Shown: positions 17,735 through 26,898, numbered from the stretch's first letter. The stretch is 64,000 nucleotides of DNA from Methylobacter sp. (GCF_023227905.1 NZ_JALOCF010000012.1:1-64000), one strand, 5' to 3'. The notes: generated from the letters alone by a model not told the origin. Numbers and translations: made by a program.

Positions 17735-18925
17735 ATGACCGAAAGCACTCCAAACAACCCATCCGCAACCCGTGCGCTGTTCACCAAAAAATGGATCGAT
17801 CAGCTGCCGCCCAATCCGAAAGCAGCTTCGGCACGGGAGAAAGAGTACAGCGACACCCAGATTGTCGGCCTCAAATTGCTGGTCAGTAAGCAAGGCCGCA
17901 AGTTCTTTTACTTGCGATACTCCATTAACGGCCGCAAACGCGGCATCAAAATCGGCGAGTACGGTCCGATGTCATTGCTGGACGCCCGGCAGCGTTGTAA
18001 CGAGCTCAAAGCATCGATCAACCGGGGCATCGATCCGCAGGAGGAAAAGAACCTGTTGCGGCAAATCCCGACCTTCGGCCAATTTGTCAGCGAACATTAT
18101 TTGCCTTACGCACGGGCCAACAAGCGCAGTGTGGGCTGCGATGAGTCGAAATTGCGCATCCATTTGCTGCCGCTGCTGCAATACCGTCGGCTCGACCAGA
18201 TTGCGACCCCGGAATTGCAACGCTACTTCGATCAGCTCAAAAGCACCTACAAGCCCGCCACCGTGAACCGGCATATCTCCCTGCTGAGCCGGATGCTGAA
18301 GCTGGCTGTGACCTGGGGCTTCATCGACAAGAACCCGGCGCTCGGCATTCGAAAACCGCAGGAGAACAATGAACGCCACCGCTACCTGTCCGATCAGGAA
18401 ATCGTCCGTTTCCTGGAGGCGCTCAAAGAAGAACAGAATCCGGTTGCGGCCGCCGCGTTAGCCTTTCTGCTCTATACCGGCGTCAGAAAACAGGAAGCGC
18501 TTAATGCCCACTGGGAGCATGTCGACCTGCACAAGAAAGTCTGGTTCATCCCGCGCAGTAAAAATGGCAAGCTCCGGCATGTGATCCTGAACCCGATGGC
18601 CGTTGCGCTGCTGGAACAACAGCCGAAAGTCCCTGGCAATCCGTTTGTGTTCCCCGGCAAGGTGCCTGGACAACCGCTGAACAATCCGCAGAAGGCGTTC
18701 AATCGGGTGCTGAAAAAGATCGGCATCAGCAACTTCAGAATCCATGACCTTCGCCACTCGTTTGCATCCTTGGCGATTAACAATGGCGCTTCGCTATACG
18801 AGGTACAGCATTTGCTCGGCCATAGCCAGGCCAAGACCACCAGCCGCTATGCCCATCTGGGCGATGAGACCTTAAGAAGGGTTTCGGATAGTATCGCTCA
18901 TAAGATTTCAGGTGCCATTGCTTGA
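17735..18925 (+). CDS. P4-type tyrosine integrase
   Basis: 396 aa from the ATG at 17735 (MTESTPNNPSAT), preceded by GAGGT at about 9 nt; the frame extends upstream to 17600 without a better start. The N-terminal DUF4102-like arm-binding domain (YSDTQIVGLKLLVSKQGRKF then FYLRYSINGRKRGIKIGEYG) is followed by a SAM-like core-binding domain and the catalytic domain. That domain contains TGVRKQEAL (Arg about 249), HDLRHSFAS (His-x-x-Arg about 338), LLGHSQ (His about 362) and TSRYAHLG (nucleophile Tyr about 371). It integrates the element by site-specific recombination. Its 3' end and the following hairpin recur, degenerate, at 26.4-26.66 kb and 32.2 kb, so the attachment site probably lies at the end of this gene. 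Confidence 0.95.
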   Translation: MTESTPNNPSATRALFTKKWIDQLPPNPKAASAREKEYSDTQIVGLKLLVSKQGRKFFYLRYSINGRKRGIKIGEYGPMSLLDARQRCNELKASINRGIDPQEEKNLLRQIPTFGQFVSEHYLPYARANKRSVGCDESKLRIHLLPLLQYRRLDQIATPELQRYFDQLKSTYKPATVNRHISLLSRMLKLAVTWGFIDKNPALGIRKPQENNERHRYLSDQEIVRFLEALKEEQNPVAAAALAFLLYTGVRKQEALNAHWEHVDLHKKVWFIPRSKNGKLRHVILNPMAVALLEQQPKVPGNPFVFPGKVPGQPLNNPQKAFNRVLKKIGISNFRIHDLRHSFASLAINNGASLYEVQHLLGHSQAKTTSRYAHLGDETLRRVSDSIAHKISGAIA

Positions 18926-18934
18926 ACATCAGAT

Positions 18935-18967
18935 AGCCTAAGCTCTAATTGAGCTTAGGCTTTTTTT
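18935..18967 (+). terminator. Integrase terminator (copy 1 of a repeated hairpin)
   Basis: AGCCTAAGCTC (18935-18945) pairs with GAGCTTAGGCT (18951-18961), followed by seven T. The same arms recur at 26629-26654 and 32222-32248. Confidence 0.9.
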
Positions 18968-19327
18968 GCAATCACGAAGTCACATGGACTGACGCGACGA
19001 CAGTACACAATCGACCCACCCGTTGCAGTCCTTCACTCGAATTCTTTGAATGACGATAATTAGCAGTATAGCGGTCATTTGTGAGCCTGCGGCACACTTG
19101 CCACTATTGGGCGCTGAGTTTTCCAGTCATAAAATTTCATGGGTAATACTATCAACAGGATAGTGGCTGGCCGCTGGAAAAAATATAAACGCTCTCTTGT
19201 TATAAAAATGGCAAATATTGAAAGTTGTTTTCCACGTTTCCCGCTGTTGAATCTCCATTTAGATGTATAAATCAGCCGTTCGCTTATGCTCGGGCAACTT
19301 CAGAAAAAAAGACATTGAAAAAGGCGA
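18968..19327. other. Spacer between integrase terminator and AAA+ gene
   Basis: No gene is seen on either strand. GC content falls here from the GC-rich integrated element to the AT-richer block that follows, so the junction between two islands lies in this stretch. Confidence 0.4.
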
Positions 19328-20830
19328 TCACGATGCAGGTTTAATTTTTAGATTATTAAATTTGTCGGCGTATTCTTGCACCTTATCTTTCATCACTATT
19401 TTCAGTGGATGAGTATTATTGATAACAGTAATCAGCCGTTCCGTAGTTAATGCGGTGCGATTATCGACAAAAGCCACTTCAATGGCTTCTTTAACCACCG
19501 CTTCAATATCTGCACCTGAAAAGCCATCGGTTTTTTCGGCTAATTTTTTCACATCAATTGTGATGCTGTTTTTGTTCCGTTTTTTTAAGTGAATGGCAAA
19601 AATGCCTTCACGTTCGTCACGAGTCGGAAAATCGACATAAAATATTTCATCAAAACGTCCTTTGCGTAATAATTCTGGTGGTAACGCAGAAATGTCGTTT
19701 GCTGTTGCTAACACAAAAACCGCACCGGTTTTATCCTGCATCCACGTTAAAAAGTAACCGAATAAGCGTGTAGCGACTTCTGAACCCGCGTTGCCGCTGC
19801 CGATACCGACAAAGGCCTTTTCCAATTCATCCACCCACAACACACAAGGGCTAACCGCTTCGGCAAGTTGTAAGGCGCGGCGCATATTAGACTCACTCTC
19901 GCCGACATATTTTCCCATTAAGGAGCCGACATCTAAGCGCAATAACGGCAGTTTAAATAACGAGGCGGTGGCTTTGGCAGTTAATGATTTACCACAGCCT
20001 GGCATTCCGACAATCATCACGCCTTTCGGATCTTCCACGCCAAACGCTCGCGCATCGGTTAAATTATGTAAGATATTGGCTTTTTGTTTCAGCCATTTTT
20101 TTAATTGCATTAAACCGCCTATGTTCTCCAGTTTTTCAACTGATGAAACCATATCGAGAATGCCAGATTTTTTGATGATTTGTTCTTTTTCATGTAACAC
20201 CAACGCCACATCGTCACTGTTAATTTCACCGTCTTGCTGAAAGCCACGATACAGTAATTGAGTAATTTCATGCTCACTCAAGCCCCGAAACGCCAGCGTT
20301 AATTCCGTTAAAGATTTGGCATCAATGGTTTCACCTAGCCTGCCAATAAGATCATTAATCACAGCGCGAATTTTTTCTTCATCAGGCAAGGGTAAATCAA
20401 ACAGGGTTATAAATTTTTCTAATTCGGGCGGAATACAAGCTTGCGAAGAAATTAACAGCACTGTGGCCTTGGTTTCGGAGTTGTGCAGCAGTTTATTGGC
20501 TAAGGCTTTTAAGCGTGCAATGACGAGCGGATTGTCGCGCATGGCTAAATGCGCGTCTTTGATGATTAAAAAGTGATTTGTTAAATCTTCGTTTAGCCAA
20601 TCTTCCAACGTACTGGCTAAGTCGCGATAATCGGCTAACGGTTGTTTGTGATCAAAACTCACCACGCCTCGCGCCAGATTCCACTCGCAGATTTTGCGTT
20701 TGTCTTCGACGGCAAGTTGGGTAATAAGTTGGTCGGCTTGTTTTTCTTCGAAGGTGACGAGATACAACAATGGGTAGTGGGATTCGATGTGAGCGCGGAT
20801 GTTGGTGTAGAGGGTTTCGGTGTTGGACAT
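19328..20830 (-). CDS. AAA+ ATPase, Ycf46-like
   Basis: 500 aa. The first ~200 residues form a degenerate N-terminal ATPase-like lobe (LYLVTFEEKQADQLI, HFLIIKDAHLAM). The second half is a complete AAA+ module: Walker A GMPGCGKSLTAKA (about 270), Walker B VLWVDELEKAF (about 328), VLATANDISALPPELLRKGR with the arginine finger, and a lid helix FSGADIEAVVKEA. This two-lobe layout is typical of the Ycf46 family. The gene is the last of three on the minus strand, 222 nt after the LRV-repeat gene, with a hairpin between. I infer that it is the NTP-driven switch or chaperone of this gene set. Confidence 0.85.
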   Translation of the reverse strand: MSNTETLYTNIRAHIESHYPLLYLVTFEEKQADQLITQLAVEDKRKICEWNLARGVVSFDHKQPLADYRDLASTLEDWLNEDLTNHFLIIKDAHLAMRDNPLVIARLKALANKLLHNSETKATVLLISSQACIPPELEKFITLFDLPLPDEEKIRAVINDLIGRLGETIDAKSLTELTLAFRGLSEHEITQLLYRGFQQDGEINSDDVALVLHEKEQIIKKSGILDMVSSVEKLENIGGLMQLKKWLKQKANILHNLTDARAFGVEDPKGVMIVGMPGCGKSLTAKATASLFKLPLLRLDVGSLMGKYVGESESNMRRALQLAEAVSPCVLWVDELEKAFVGIGSGNAGSEVATRLFGYFLTWMQDKTGAVFVLATANDISALPPELLRKGRFDEIFYVDFPTRDEREGIFAIHLKKRNKNSITIDVKKLAEKTDGFSGADIEAVVKEAIEVAFVDNRTALTTERLITVINNTHPLKIVMKDKVQEYADKFNNLKIKPAS

Positions 20831-20976
20831 AATTTTCTCACGGTTGTTTTAATCGCTCTTGCGGTAAAGTGCCGGGGGCATCAATGTGGTTGTTTACTTG
20901 CGTGTTTTCTAACCCATTGATCTATTTTGATTGAATGGGGTTTATTGATTGGATTAGATTTCTTTGCCATTTAAAA

Positions 20977-21013
20977 AACGTAACCCCGCAATAGCAGTGT
21001 GTTGGGTTACGTT
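20977..21013 (-). terminator. Hairpin between LRV gene and AAA+ gene
   Basis: AACGTAACCC (20977-20986) pairs with GGGTTACGTT (21004-21013), a 10-bp perfect stem. On the minus strand it lies just after the LRV-repeat gene and is followed by TTTTAAA; it may attenuate transcription into the AAA+ gene. Confidence 0.55.
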
Positions 21014-21052
21014 ATTTCGCTACATTCAATGAGATAATTCGACTTAATTGGC

Positions 21053-22489
21053 CTAAGACTTCAGAAGAGCGTTAAGCTGTTGAACCTTTTCATAAATGGC
21101 AGTGCACTCGTCGCTCGCTTCAATATATCTATCTTGAGTTCGATCAGCCTCTTTACCTAATTCTTCCCATTTTTTCTCAGAGCCAAATAAGCTAAAGGGA
21201 TCATAGGATTGATATTTATCATTTGCCTGAGACCATTCTGAAAATCGACGTTCCCTATATTCGGTAGCCCGCTCCAATTCTCTCTCCATAGAACTTAAAT
21301 CATCCTTGTCGAAAGAGTCCATTATTCGAGTTTTCATTGACTCATCAAGAGATAGGTTCGTCAATAGAGCTAGACGAACATTAACATCGCCAATATTAGC
21401 CAACTCCGCTTGTTGTGCAACTTTCAGGGAAGGATTCTTTGCTAAGATTTCTCTAACGCTATTGCTATTGTCTTGAATTAAATAACTTTGCAAAGACTCA
21501 GGTAATGAAGGATTTTTTACCAACGCCCTTATAAGTTCCCAGCTATTTTTATGTGCAAATTCCTCAAACAGCTCTACCGATAAAGAAGGATTCTCAGCTA
21601 AACTCTCTATGACTTTATCTTCCTCACTGTTTGCAATTTGTTTTTGAAAATCCGTTGTTAATGAAAGATTGCGTGCCAAAGAAATTCTTACATCAATGTC
21701 ACTATCCCTTATTAAAAGAGATTGGCACGCAACATCAAGCGAAGGATTATCTGCCAAAGCTGCTCTAATTTCCCAGTCTTCATCAGCCACCAAAAAAGCT
21801 TGAAGCTTAGCAACGAGCGAGAAGTTACTTGCTAATTGATGTTTCACCTGCTTATTACCTGTTGTTGCCAAGTAGTTTTGCTGTTTTTCGCTAAGTTTTG
21901 GATTAGCGGCTAATGCTTCCCGCACTGCTGGCGTGCCTGTACTGGCTAATTTTTCCTGCACTTCTTCAAGTAAAGACGGATTGCTGGCGAGGTCAACTAA
22001 TACCGATTCTGCTTTATCTTGCAGAAATTTATTTTGCAGCTTTTCCAATAAATCTGGGCGAGCAGCAAGTTCGGCACGCTGGTTTTCATCACCTTCTTCA
22101 AACAATTTAAGTTGTTCTGCCTCACTTGTATCTTGGGTAGTATTGATTGATTGCTCTTCAGGCTTTTCCTTTTCTGGTTCTGCATCTCTTGTATGTTGTG
22201 ATGAAGACGTTTTATAGTCTCTAATCATTTCACGAGCAGCATCTTCATCAACTTTACGATCAAATACTTCGCGTAACTTTTTGAATAACGGCACTTCATC
22301 TTGAACATCAGTGGCAAGCAATACTTCAACCGCCTCAGCTTTTTCATTCAACGAACGCGCTCGCAGCCATTTGGCTAATTTTCCTGAGCGAAACGGCTCA
22401 AGTATTTCAGGCGTTAAATTTTCTTCCAGTTGCTCTAATGAGGCGATTTTTGTTCCGTTAAGCGGTAAATCAAATTTGATGGGTCTCAT
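21053..22489 (-). CDS. LRV-repeat protein with N-terminal KWLRxR-type domain
   Basis: 478 aa. The first ~90 residues (KFDLPLNGTKIASLEQLEEN then FRSGKLAKWLRARSLNEKAE) match a small adaptor-like domain that I recall seeing at the N-terminus of diverse multi-domain bacterial proteins; I cannot name it. A charged linker follows (about 95-150). Roughly ten repeats of about 23-24 residues come next with the pattern vR..LA.NPSL....Q..L (about 150-400), typical of leucine-rich-repeat-variant (LRV) solenoids. A C-terminal coiled coil ends the protein. It starts 23 nt after the upstream candidate effector gene. I infer a protein-binding scaffold or sensor linking the AAA+ ATPase and the effector. Confidence 0.75.
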   Translation of the reverse strand: MRPIKFDLPLNGTKIASLEQLEENLTPEILEPFRSGKLAKWLRARSLNEKAEAVEVLLATDVQDEVPLFKKLREVFDRKVDEDAAREMIRDYKTSSSQHTRDAEPEKEKPEEQSINTTQDTSEAEQLKLFEEGDENQRAELAARPDLLEKLQNKFLQDKAESVLVDLASNPSLLEEVQEKLASTGTPAVREALAANPKLSEKQQNYLATTGNKQVKHQLASNFSLVAKLQAFLVADEDWEIRAALADNPSLDVACQSLLIRDSDIDVRISLARNLSLTTDFQKQIANSEEDKVIESLAENPSLSVELFEEFAHKNSWELIRALVKNPSLPESLQSYLIQDNSNSVREILAKNPSLKVAQQAELANIGDVNVRLALLTNLSLDESMKTRIMDSFDKDDLSSMERELERATEYRERRFSEWSQANDKYQSYDPFSLFGSEKKWEELGKEADRTQDRYIEASDECTAIYEKVQQLNALLKS

Positions 22490-22512
22490 GTTTTTCTCTT
22501 AAAAATAATAAT

Positions 22513-24102
22513 TTATGCAAACAAGCCAAATGTTACCGTGTTAAACACGCCCTTTGCCATTGTTGTTGTGCCTTCATAAGCTGATTGGAGAACTTTTGCA
22601 GCCGTTTTTACAATCACTTTACCCGCATGATAGAGTGGCTCGGCGATAGCATTGCCTGCAATCCCACCGATTACCGCTCCAACAAATGCGCCCAGTGGCC
22701 CGGAAAAAGCTAGGCCCAAGGCTGCGACTTCAACCGCGCCAATAATGCCGCCCACCGCTGTGCTGGTGGTGTTACCCATTGCATCGAGGGCTTCAGTAGT
22801 GGTCATTTCACCCTTGGCACATTTGTATAAACATTTTGCGTTTTCCATTGCAACGTAAGCGATATTGGCAATTTTTCCCGCTGGTGTGTCTTGCAGGACT
22901 GTTAGCCACCCATTTTTTACCGCTACCACCAACGCTCCTGAAACTGCGACTTGTACGCCCACATTTGCCGTGCTTTTAATAGACGATTCAAAAAATTCTT
23001 GCAGGTCTTCATTAGCGGAGCGGTTTTCTTTGCCTGTCAGCGAATTCCATACCCGTCGGCCTAAAATACGTGCGCCTTGAAAACCAGCGTTAAAAGCCGC
23101 ACCAATTAAGGCTTTTTTGCCGATTTCCTTGGCAATATTCATGCGATTGGCATCGTTCCATTCGTATTGTTTGGTTTCTGCCTGTTGTTGTGCCTGATTC
23201 TTCGATTCTATGTGGTAGTCGTACTCGTCCATTTCCATTTTTACGCCGTCACGTTCGTATTGGCTGTCGATTTTTAAATCGGGAAATTTTTCGCGTAGTG
23301 GTGCAACGTGTTCTTTGGTGACGATTAGTGTGGTGTTTTTGTCATAATCGTGGGATTTAATGTTTTGTATCAAACTATTCAAACCCTCCTTGTCGGGTTT
23401 ATATAACTTGACTTGAATATTTTCCAGTACAGAGCCGGTTGCATCTTTAATCTGAATGTCGTGCGAATGCAGTTTGTTAGAACTTAATACTTCTGCTTTT
23501 AGTGTTGAATTTGAAGTCGTTGCATTGAGATTAAATTGATTGGCTAAATCGGCTTCGGCAATGAGACCGTGTAAATTGGAATTACCGTTAGCGATTAGAT
23601 CGCCACCTGCATCCTGAGGTTTGTTAAAAATAATGTCCTTCATGGTGGTAGTCGCTTGTTCTAAGGCTTCATCAATGTCTTGTGCATATTTGCCCACATT
23701 GGCAACCCCCGCACTACTCGCGCCCTGCTCAATTTTATTCGCCAGCCATGATTCGCGGCTTTTGCCTTTGTCGAAATGCGCATATAAATCGGCTTTGGTC
23801 TTATTGTTTTTTTGTACTGTTTCAATAACCTTTAATGCCGTTTCGTGCCGTTCAGCATCATCAACCCAAATATCCGGATATTTCGCAAACTCTTGATCGA
23901 GCCACACCTCTAACGGCAAGGTATTTTTGTGACGACTGTAAGAGTGAACAAAATCAGCAATAACACCGCTAGTTTTCTGAGCGTCATCTTGGTTGTCGAA
24001 TAAATCGATTGCCGCTTGATCAGCCAATTTGTCTTCGGTCGTTTCATCGAAAATGAGTCCCGTGACGCTATCGATCACAACAGGTTGGTGTAAATGTGTC
24101 AT
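22513..24102 (-). CDS. Candidate effector: nuclease-like region plus glycine-zipper membrane segment
   Basis: 529 aa from the ATG at 24102 (MTHLHQPVVIDSVTG); an upstream TTG at 24132 is possible. I know no family for the whole protein. Residues about 175-235 contain LHGLIAEADL, a spaced Asp (SHDIQIKD) and ENIQVKLYK. The order E...D..I...QxK resembles the PD-(D/E)XK nuclease core, though this is weak. Residues about 340-530 are Ala/Gly-rich and hydrophobic (VGGIIGAVEVAALGLAFSGP, AFVGAVIGGIAGNAI), like a membrane-inserting glycine zipper. This combination suggests a toxic effector. It is the first gene of the minus-strand set and lies opposite a WYL regulator. Confidence 0.6.
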   Translation of the reverse strand: MTHLHQPVVIDSVTGLIFDETTEDKLADQAAIDLFDNQDDAQKTSGVIADFVHSYSRHKNTLPLEVWLDQEFAKYPDIWVDDAERHETALKVIETVQKNNKTKADLYAHFDKGKSRESWLANKIEQGASSAGVANVGKYAQDIDEALEQATTTMKDIIFNKPQDAGGDLIANGNSNLHGLIAEADLANQFNLNATTSNSTLKAEVLSSNKLHSHDIQIKDATGSVLENIQVKLYKPDKEGLNSLIQNIKSHDYDKNTTLIVTKEHVAPLREKFPDLKIDSQYERDGVKMEMDEYDYHIESKNQAQQQAETKQYEWNDANRMNIAKEIGKKALIGAAFNAGFQGARILGRRVWNSLTGKENRSANEDLQEFFESSIKSTANVGVQVAVSGALVVAVKNGWLTVLQDTPAGKIANIAYVAMENAKCLYKCAKGEMTTTEALDAMGNTTSTAVGGIIGAVEVAALGLAFSGPLGAFVGAVIGGIAGNAIAEPLYHAGKVIVKTAAKVLQSAYEGTTTMAKGVFNTVTFGLFA

Positions 24103-24193
24103 AGTGTTTGCTTCAGTTTGTTCTTCGACCAAAAACAGTCTGTTTAAATTGGAAAGTTTGATTATAAAGCACAGCGTTCGAGATACTAGAGAA

Positions 24194-24385
24194 TTACAAG
24201 TGAATCATTAAAACATCGGCATCAGTGGTAGATGAAATAAGGATGATGTCGCCAAATTCTGGATGTTTTATACACTTGGCTGCAAGCATTCCGGCGTGGA
24301 CAACCCTGTCAATTTCATCATCAATCTCGTCGGAAATTTTTGCGTATTGCTGTATTGTTAGCGGTGTTATCTTTGCTGCTTTCAT
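24194..24385 (-). CDS. Small uncharacterised protein, 63 aa
   Basis: Start taken at MKAAKITPLTIQQYAKISDE (24385); the frame continues upstream to 24424. The Shine-Dalgarno is poor. It lies just upstream of the candidate effector gene on the same strand and so may belong to the operon, as a small helper or antidote. No known domain is recognised; helices at the N-terminus are followed by a beta segment (FGDIILISSTTDADVLMI). Confidence 0.45.
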   Translation of the reverse strand: MKAAKITPLTIQQYAKISDEIDDEIDRVVHAGMLAAKCIKHPEFGDIILISSTTDADVLMIHL

Positions 24386-24489
24386 TTGGGTAGCCTTCAA
24401 ATAGGTCAAATGGAAGGTGATCATTGTGGGTAGGGGCCTTATTTTTGTTTATGGCATCTTTTTCTGGTTTGATATAGCTTACTCACTGC

Positions 24490-24510
24490 CCCTTACAAAA
24501 TATGTAAGGG
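24490..24510. promoter_or_regulatory. Palindromic candidate operator CCCTTAC-N7-GTAAGGG
   Basis: Perfect 7-bp arms (24490-24496 and 24504-24510) separated by AAAATAT lie in the spacer between the WYL regulator gene and the divergent gene set. WYL regulators of defence systems (BrxR, CapW types) bind inverted repeats near their own promoter, so this is a plausible autoregulatory operator. Confidence 0.5.
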
Positions 24511-24597
24511 TCGAATTACTGTTAAAAATGAATCGGCAGCAATTCGATGTTTGTTCGCCATCAATAATGTCGAAAGTAGAAATCAAGGAGAGGTGTT

Positions 24598-25680
24598 TTG
24601 GCTGATCAAAAATCGCAAGCAATTGTTCAACGCCGGCTACTGGTGTTGGAGTCCATTCGCCGGTTAAGTGGCCGCTCGGAACGCTGGGTTACTGTTTCAG
24701 AAATAGTCAAAGATATAAAGGATCAAGGCTATGCCGCTGAAGTACACAACATCCGCAGAGACTTAAAATCATTACTGGAAACATATCAACAACTTGAATG
24801 TAATGACAATAGCAACCTCGCAGGTGAGCCTTTAAATGGCTTGGCTTATGGCTATCGCTGGGCTGGCAAAGACAATCAAACCAACAGCGGAATAACCTTG
24901 CCAGAAGCATTATCATTGGTCATGGTTGAACGCTATCTAAGTCAATCGTTACCCGTGTTACTTACTCGCTCTCTGAACGACATATTCAACAAGGCTCATC
25001 AGACATTGGAGTTACACAAAAAAAGCCAAGTCACCCTGTGGCCAGAAAAATTTTGTGTTATTCAGCCCGCACAACCATTGATTCCGCCAAAACTTAGCCA
25101 TGAAATTTTGGTGATCGTTCATGACGCTTTATTGAACGAAAAACAGTTAAGGGTGACGTATCGAGCTACCAATCGACCCGACGCAAAAGAAAAGGAATAT
25201 CGCCTGCATCCTCTAGGTTTAATACAGCGCGGCCCTGTAACTTATCTTGCGGCAATGACTAATGATTACGAAGATGTCTATCTATATGCATTACATAGAA
25301 TGCAAGCTGCCGAAATATTGGAGCAAGACTGTCGTCAACACCCGGCCTTTGATTTAGCTGATTATGCCGAGAAACAGGGGCACTTTGGTACAGCTGCTAC
25401 CATCCATTTTAAAGCACGGGTATGTGATCATTTGGCATTAATATTAGAAGAAACTCGTTTAAGCAAAAATCAAATAATAAGCCCGGCCAATGACTCTGGG
25501 TTCCGAGAAATTACCGCTGATGTTTCCAATACTTGGCAATTACGGTGGTGGATTTTAGGAGAATGTGATCGTATTGAAGTGCTTGCTCCTGAAGAATTGA
25601 GGATACAAATTGCTGAGTCGCTTTCAAAATGCAATCAGCAATACCTACCAAAAGAGGAAACTGTATCCTCTGTGCTGTAG
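24598..25680 (+). CDS. WYL-domain transcriptional regulator
   Basis: 360 aa. The start is a TTG at 24598 with AAGGAGAG about 6 nt upstream; no in-frame ATG or GTG has a comparable site. The N-terminal winged helix (RSERWVTVSEIVKDIKDQGY then HNIRRDLKSLLE) binds DNA. The WYL domain has YRLHPLGLIQRGPVTYLAAM, and the C-terminal WCX region has LRWWILGECDRIEVLAPEEL. WYL proteins sense nucleic-acid or nucleotide signals and control defence islands. It is transcribed away from the candidate effector/LRV/AAA+ genes, with a palindrome in the shared region, so it probably controls them as well as itself. Confidence 0.9.
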   Translation: MADQKSQAIVQRRLLVLESIRRLSGRSERWVTVSEIVKDIKDQGYAAEVHNIRRDLKSLLETYQQLECNDNSNLAGEPLNGLAYGYRWAGKDNQTNSGITLPEALSLVMVERYLSQSLPVLLTRSLNDIFNKAHQTLELHKKSQVTLWPEKFCVIQPAQPLIPPKLSHEILVIVHDALLNEKQLRVTYRATNRPDAKEKEYRLHPLGLIQRGPVTYLAAMTNDYEDVYLYALHRMQAAEILEQDCRQHPAFDLADYAEKQGHFGTAATIHFKARVCDHLALILEETRLSKNQIISPANDSGFREITADVSNTWQLRWWILGECDRIEVLAPEELRIQIAESLSKCNQQYLPKEETVSSVL

Positions 25681-26404
25681 TTGATTGGTTGTCGGAATTG
25701 CAGTAATCAAAACCCATGCATGACAAGCGATAAAACCTGAATGGCTAAACCAGAATTGAAAGTATCCGTGCGTGTAAACTCGACACCGTTTTTGGCTGAA
25801 AATTTTCCCGAGCTGTAAAACAGCGCGCAATATTTATCTACTGGGTAGCAATCTATCCCCTCGCAATAGTGGCTTCGGCTATGTTGGGGTATCGCTATAC
25901 GCAAAATCCCATGATGCTGGCACTGATTGTTTTTGAGCCACAATTTCTAGCTATGGTGGTGCGCAATGGAGAGCTTGGTAATTTATGGCCTTGCGCATGT
26001 GGCTGTTCTCCATCATTGCGCTGCCAGCCATTCTCGTGGCCAGGATTGCTGTCAACCGTAGCGCTCGTCACAATGGGCCTGCTGGCCGGGCCTACCAGTC
26101 GTTCAAGCGGATGTCCTGCTGTGGCCGTTGCTTAACCCCAATGTTGTCGTTGAATGACTGTTATCGAACATTCACCTGCCGTTAATCTGACATTATTGAT
26201 AGATCGGTTATGGCCGAACTGCGGCCTTCGCGAAAGACTGAACCCGACGTCCAGACGGTACCATAGTTTTTTGAAGTGATGCTGTGGAGCTAAGCGGTTA
26301 GTTGATAGTGGCCTGCTTTGAACGCAGGTAGATTGTCATCTCAGAACGAACATGCTCCTGTAAGTCTGATATGGAGGCTCGACTTTAACGGATGACCCAA
26401 AATT
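25681..26404. other. Degenerate spacer between WYL gene and integrase remnant
   Basis: Short frames only, without ribosome binding sites. The sequence is a GC-richer patchwork than the WYL gene and resembles decayed mobile DNA, but no fragment could be named before the integrase remnant that begins near 26405. Confidence 0.4.
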
Positions 26405-26619
26405 GCGAGCAAGCGCTCAGCTTGCAGCGATGAAAGTAAACTGCGCATTCGCCTGTCGCCACTACTGCAGAACCGACGGCTCGACTAGATTGCCACCACA
26501 GAATTGCAGGCTATTTCTATAAGCTTAAGAGCTCCAGCCGCTATGTGCATCTGGGCGATGAAACCTCAAGAAGGGTTTCGGATAGTATCGCTAATAAGAT
26601 CTCAAACGCGATTGCCTAA
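26405..26619 (+). pseudogene. Integrase remnant with internal deletion (copy 2 of the integrase 3' end)
   Basis: Nucleotides 26405-26520 align with the core-binding part of the intact integrase (around 18120-18240: AAGCGC..AGC, GATGA..GTAAACTGCGCATTC, CGGCTCGA). After a jump, 26530-26619 align with its last ~30 codons (SRY.HLGDETSRRVSDSIAN), ending at TAA 26617-26619. A stop also interrupts the first part. The piece is therefore what is left of a second, related integrase after an internal deletion of about 600 bp. Confidence 0.8.
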
Positions 26620-26628
26620 AGCAAGGCA

Positions 26629-26661
26629 GCCTAAGCTCGGATTGAGCTTAGGCTTTTTTTT
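26629..26661 (+). terminator. Integrase terminator, copy 2
   Basis: AGCCTAAGCTC (26629-26639) and GAGCTTAGGCT (26644-26654), then eight T and GCAATCA, matching the hairpin after the intact integrase at 18935. Confidence 0.9.
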
Positions 26662-26898
26662 GCAATCATACAATACGGCTACAGTCCCTCATCTTCTCTA
26701 ACCTGCCGCTCCGAAGCAGAAAGCTAATGTCCACCTATCAACCATTAGTTGCCTTTCGACAAAAATGGATTGAATTGTTCACAAGCGGTAAATGAAAACT
26801 TTCACTAGTGTTATCAGACTGGCAGCTATAAATCCATTTGCCTAAACTAGCCTATACTAGCGGCTATATTAAATCGTAAAATCATCAAGGAATCGCAA

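Noticed and set aside
25869..26185. Overlapping plus-strand frames of 66-88 codons between the WYL gene and the integrase remnant
   Set aside because: Neither has a ribosome binding site or recognisable motif; the region looks decayed.
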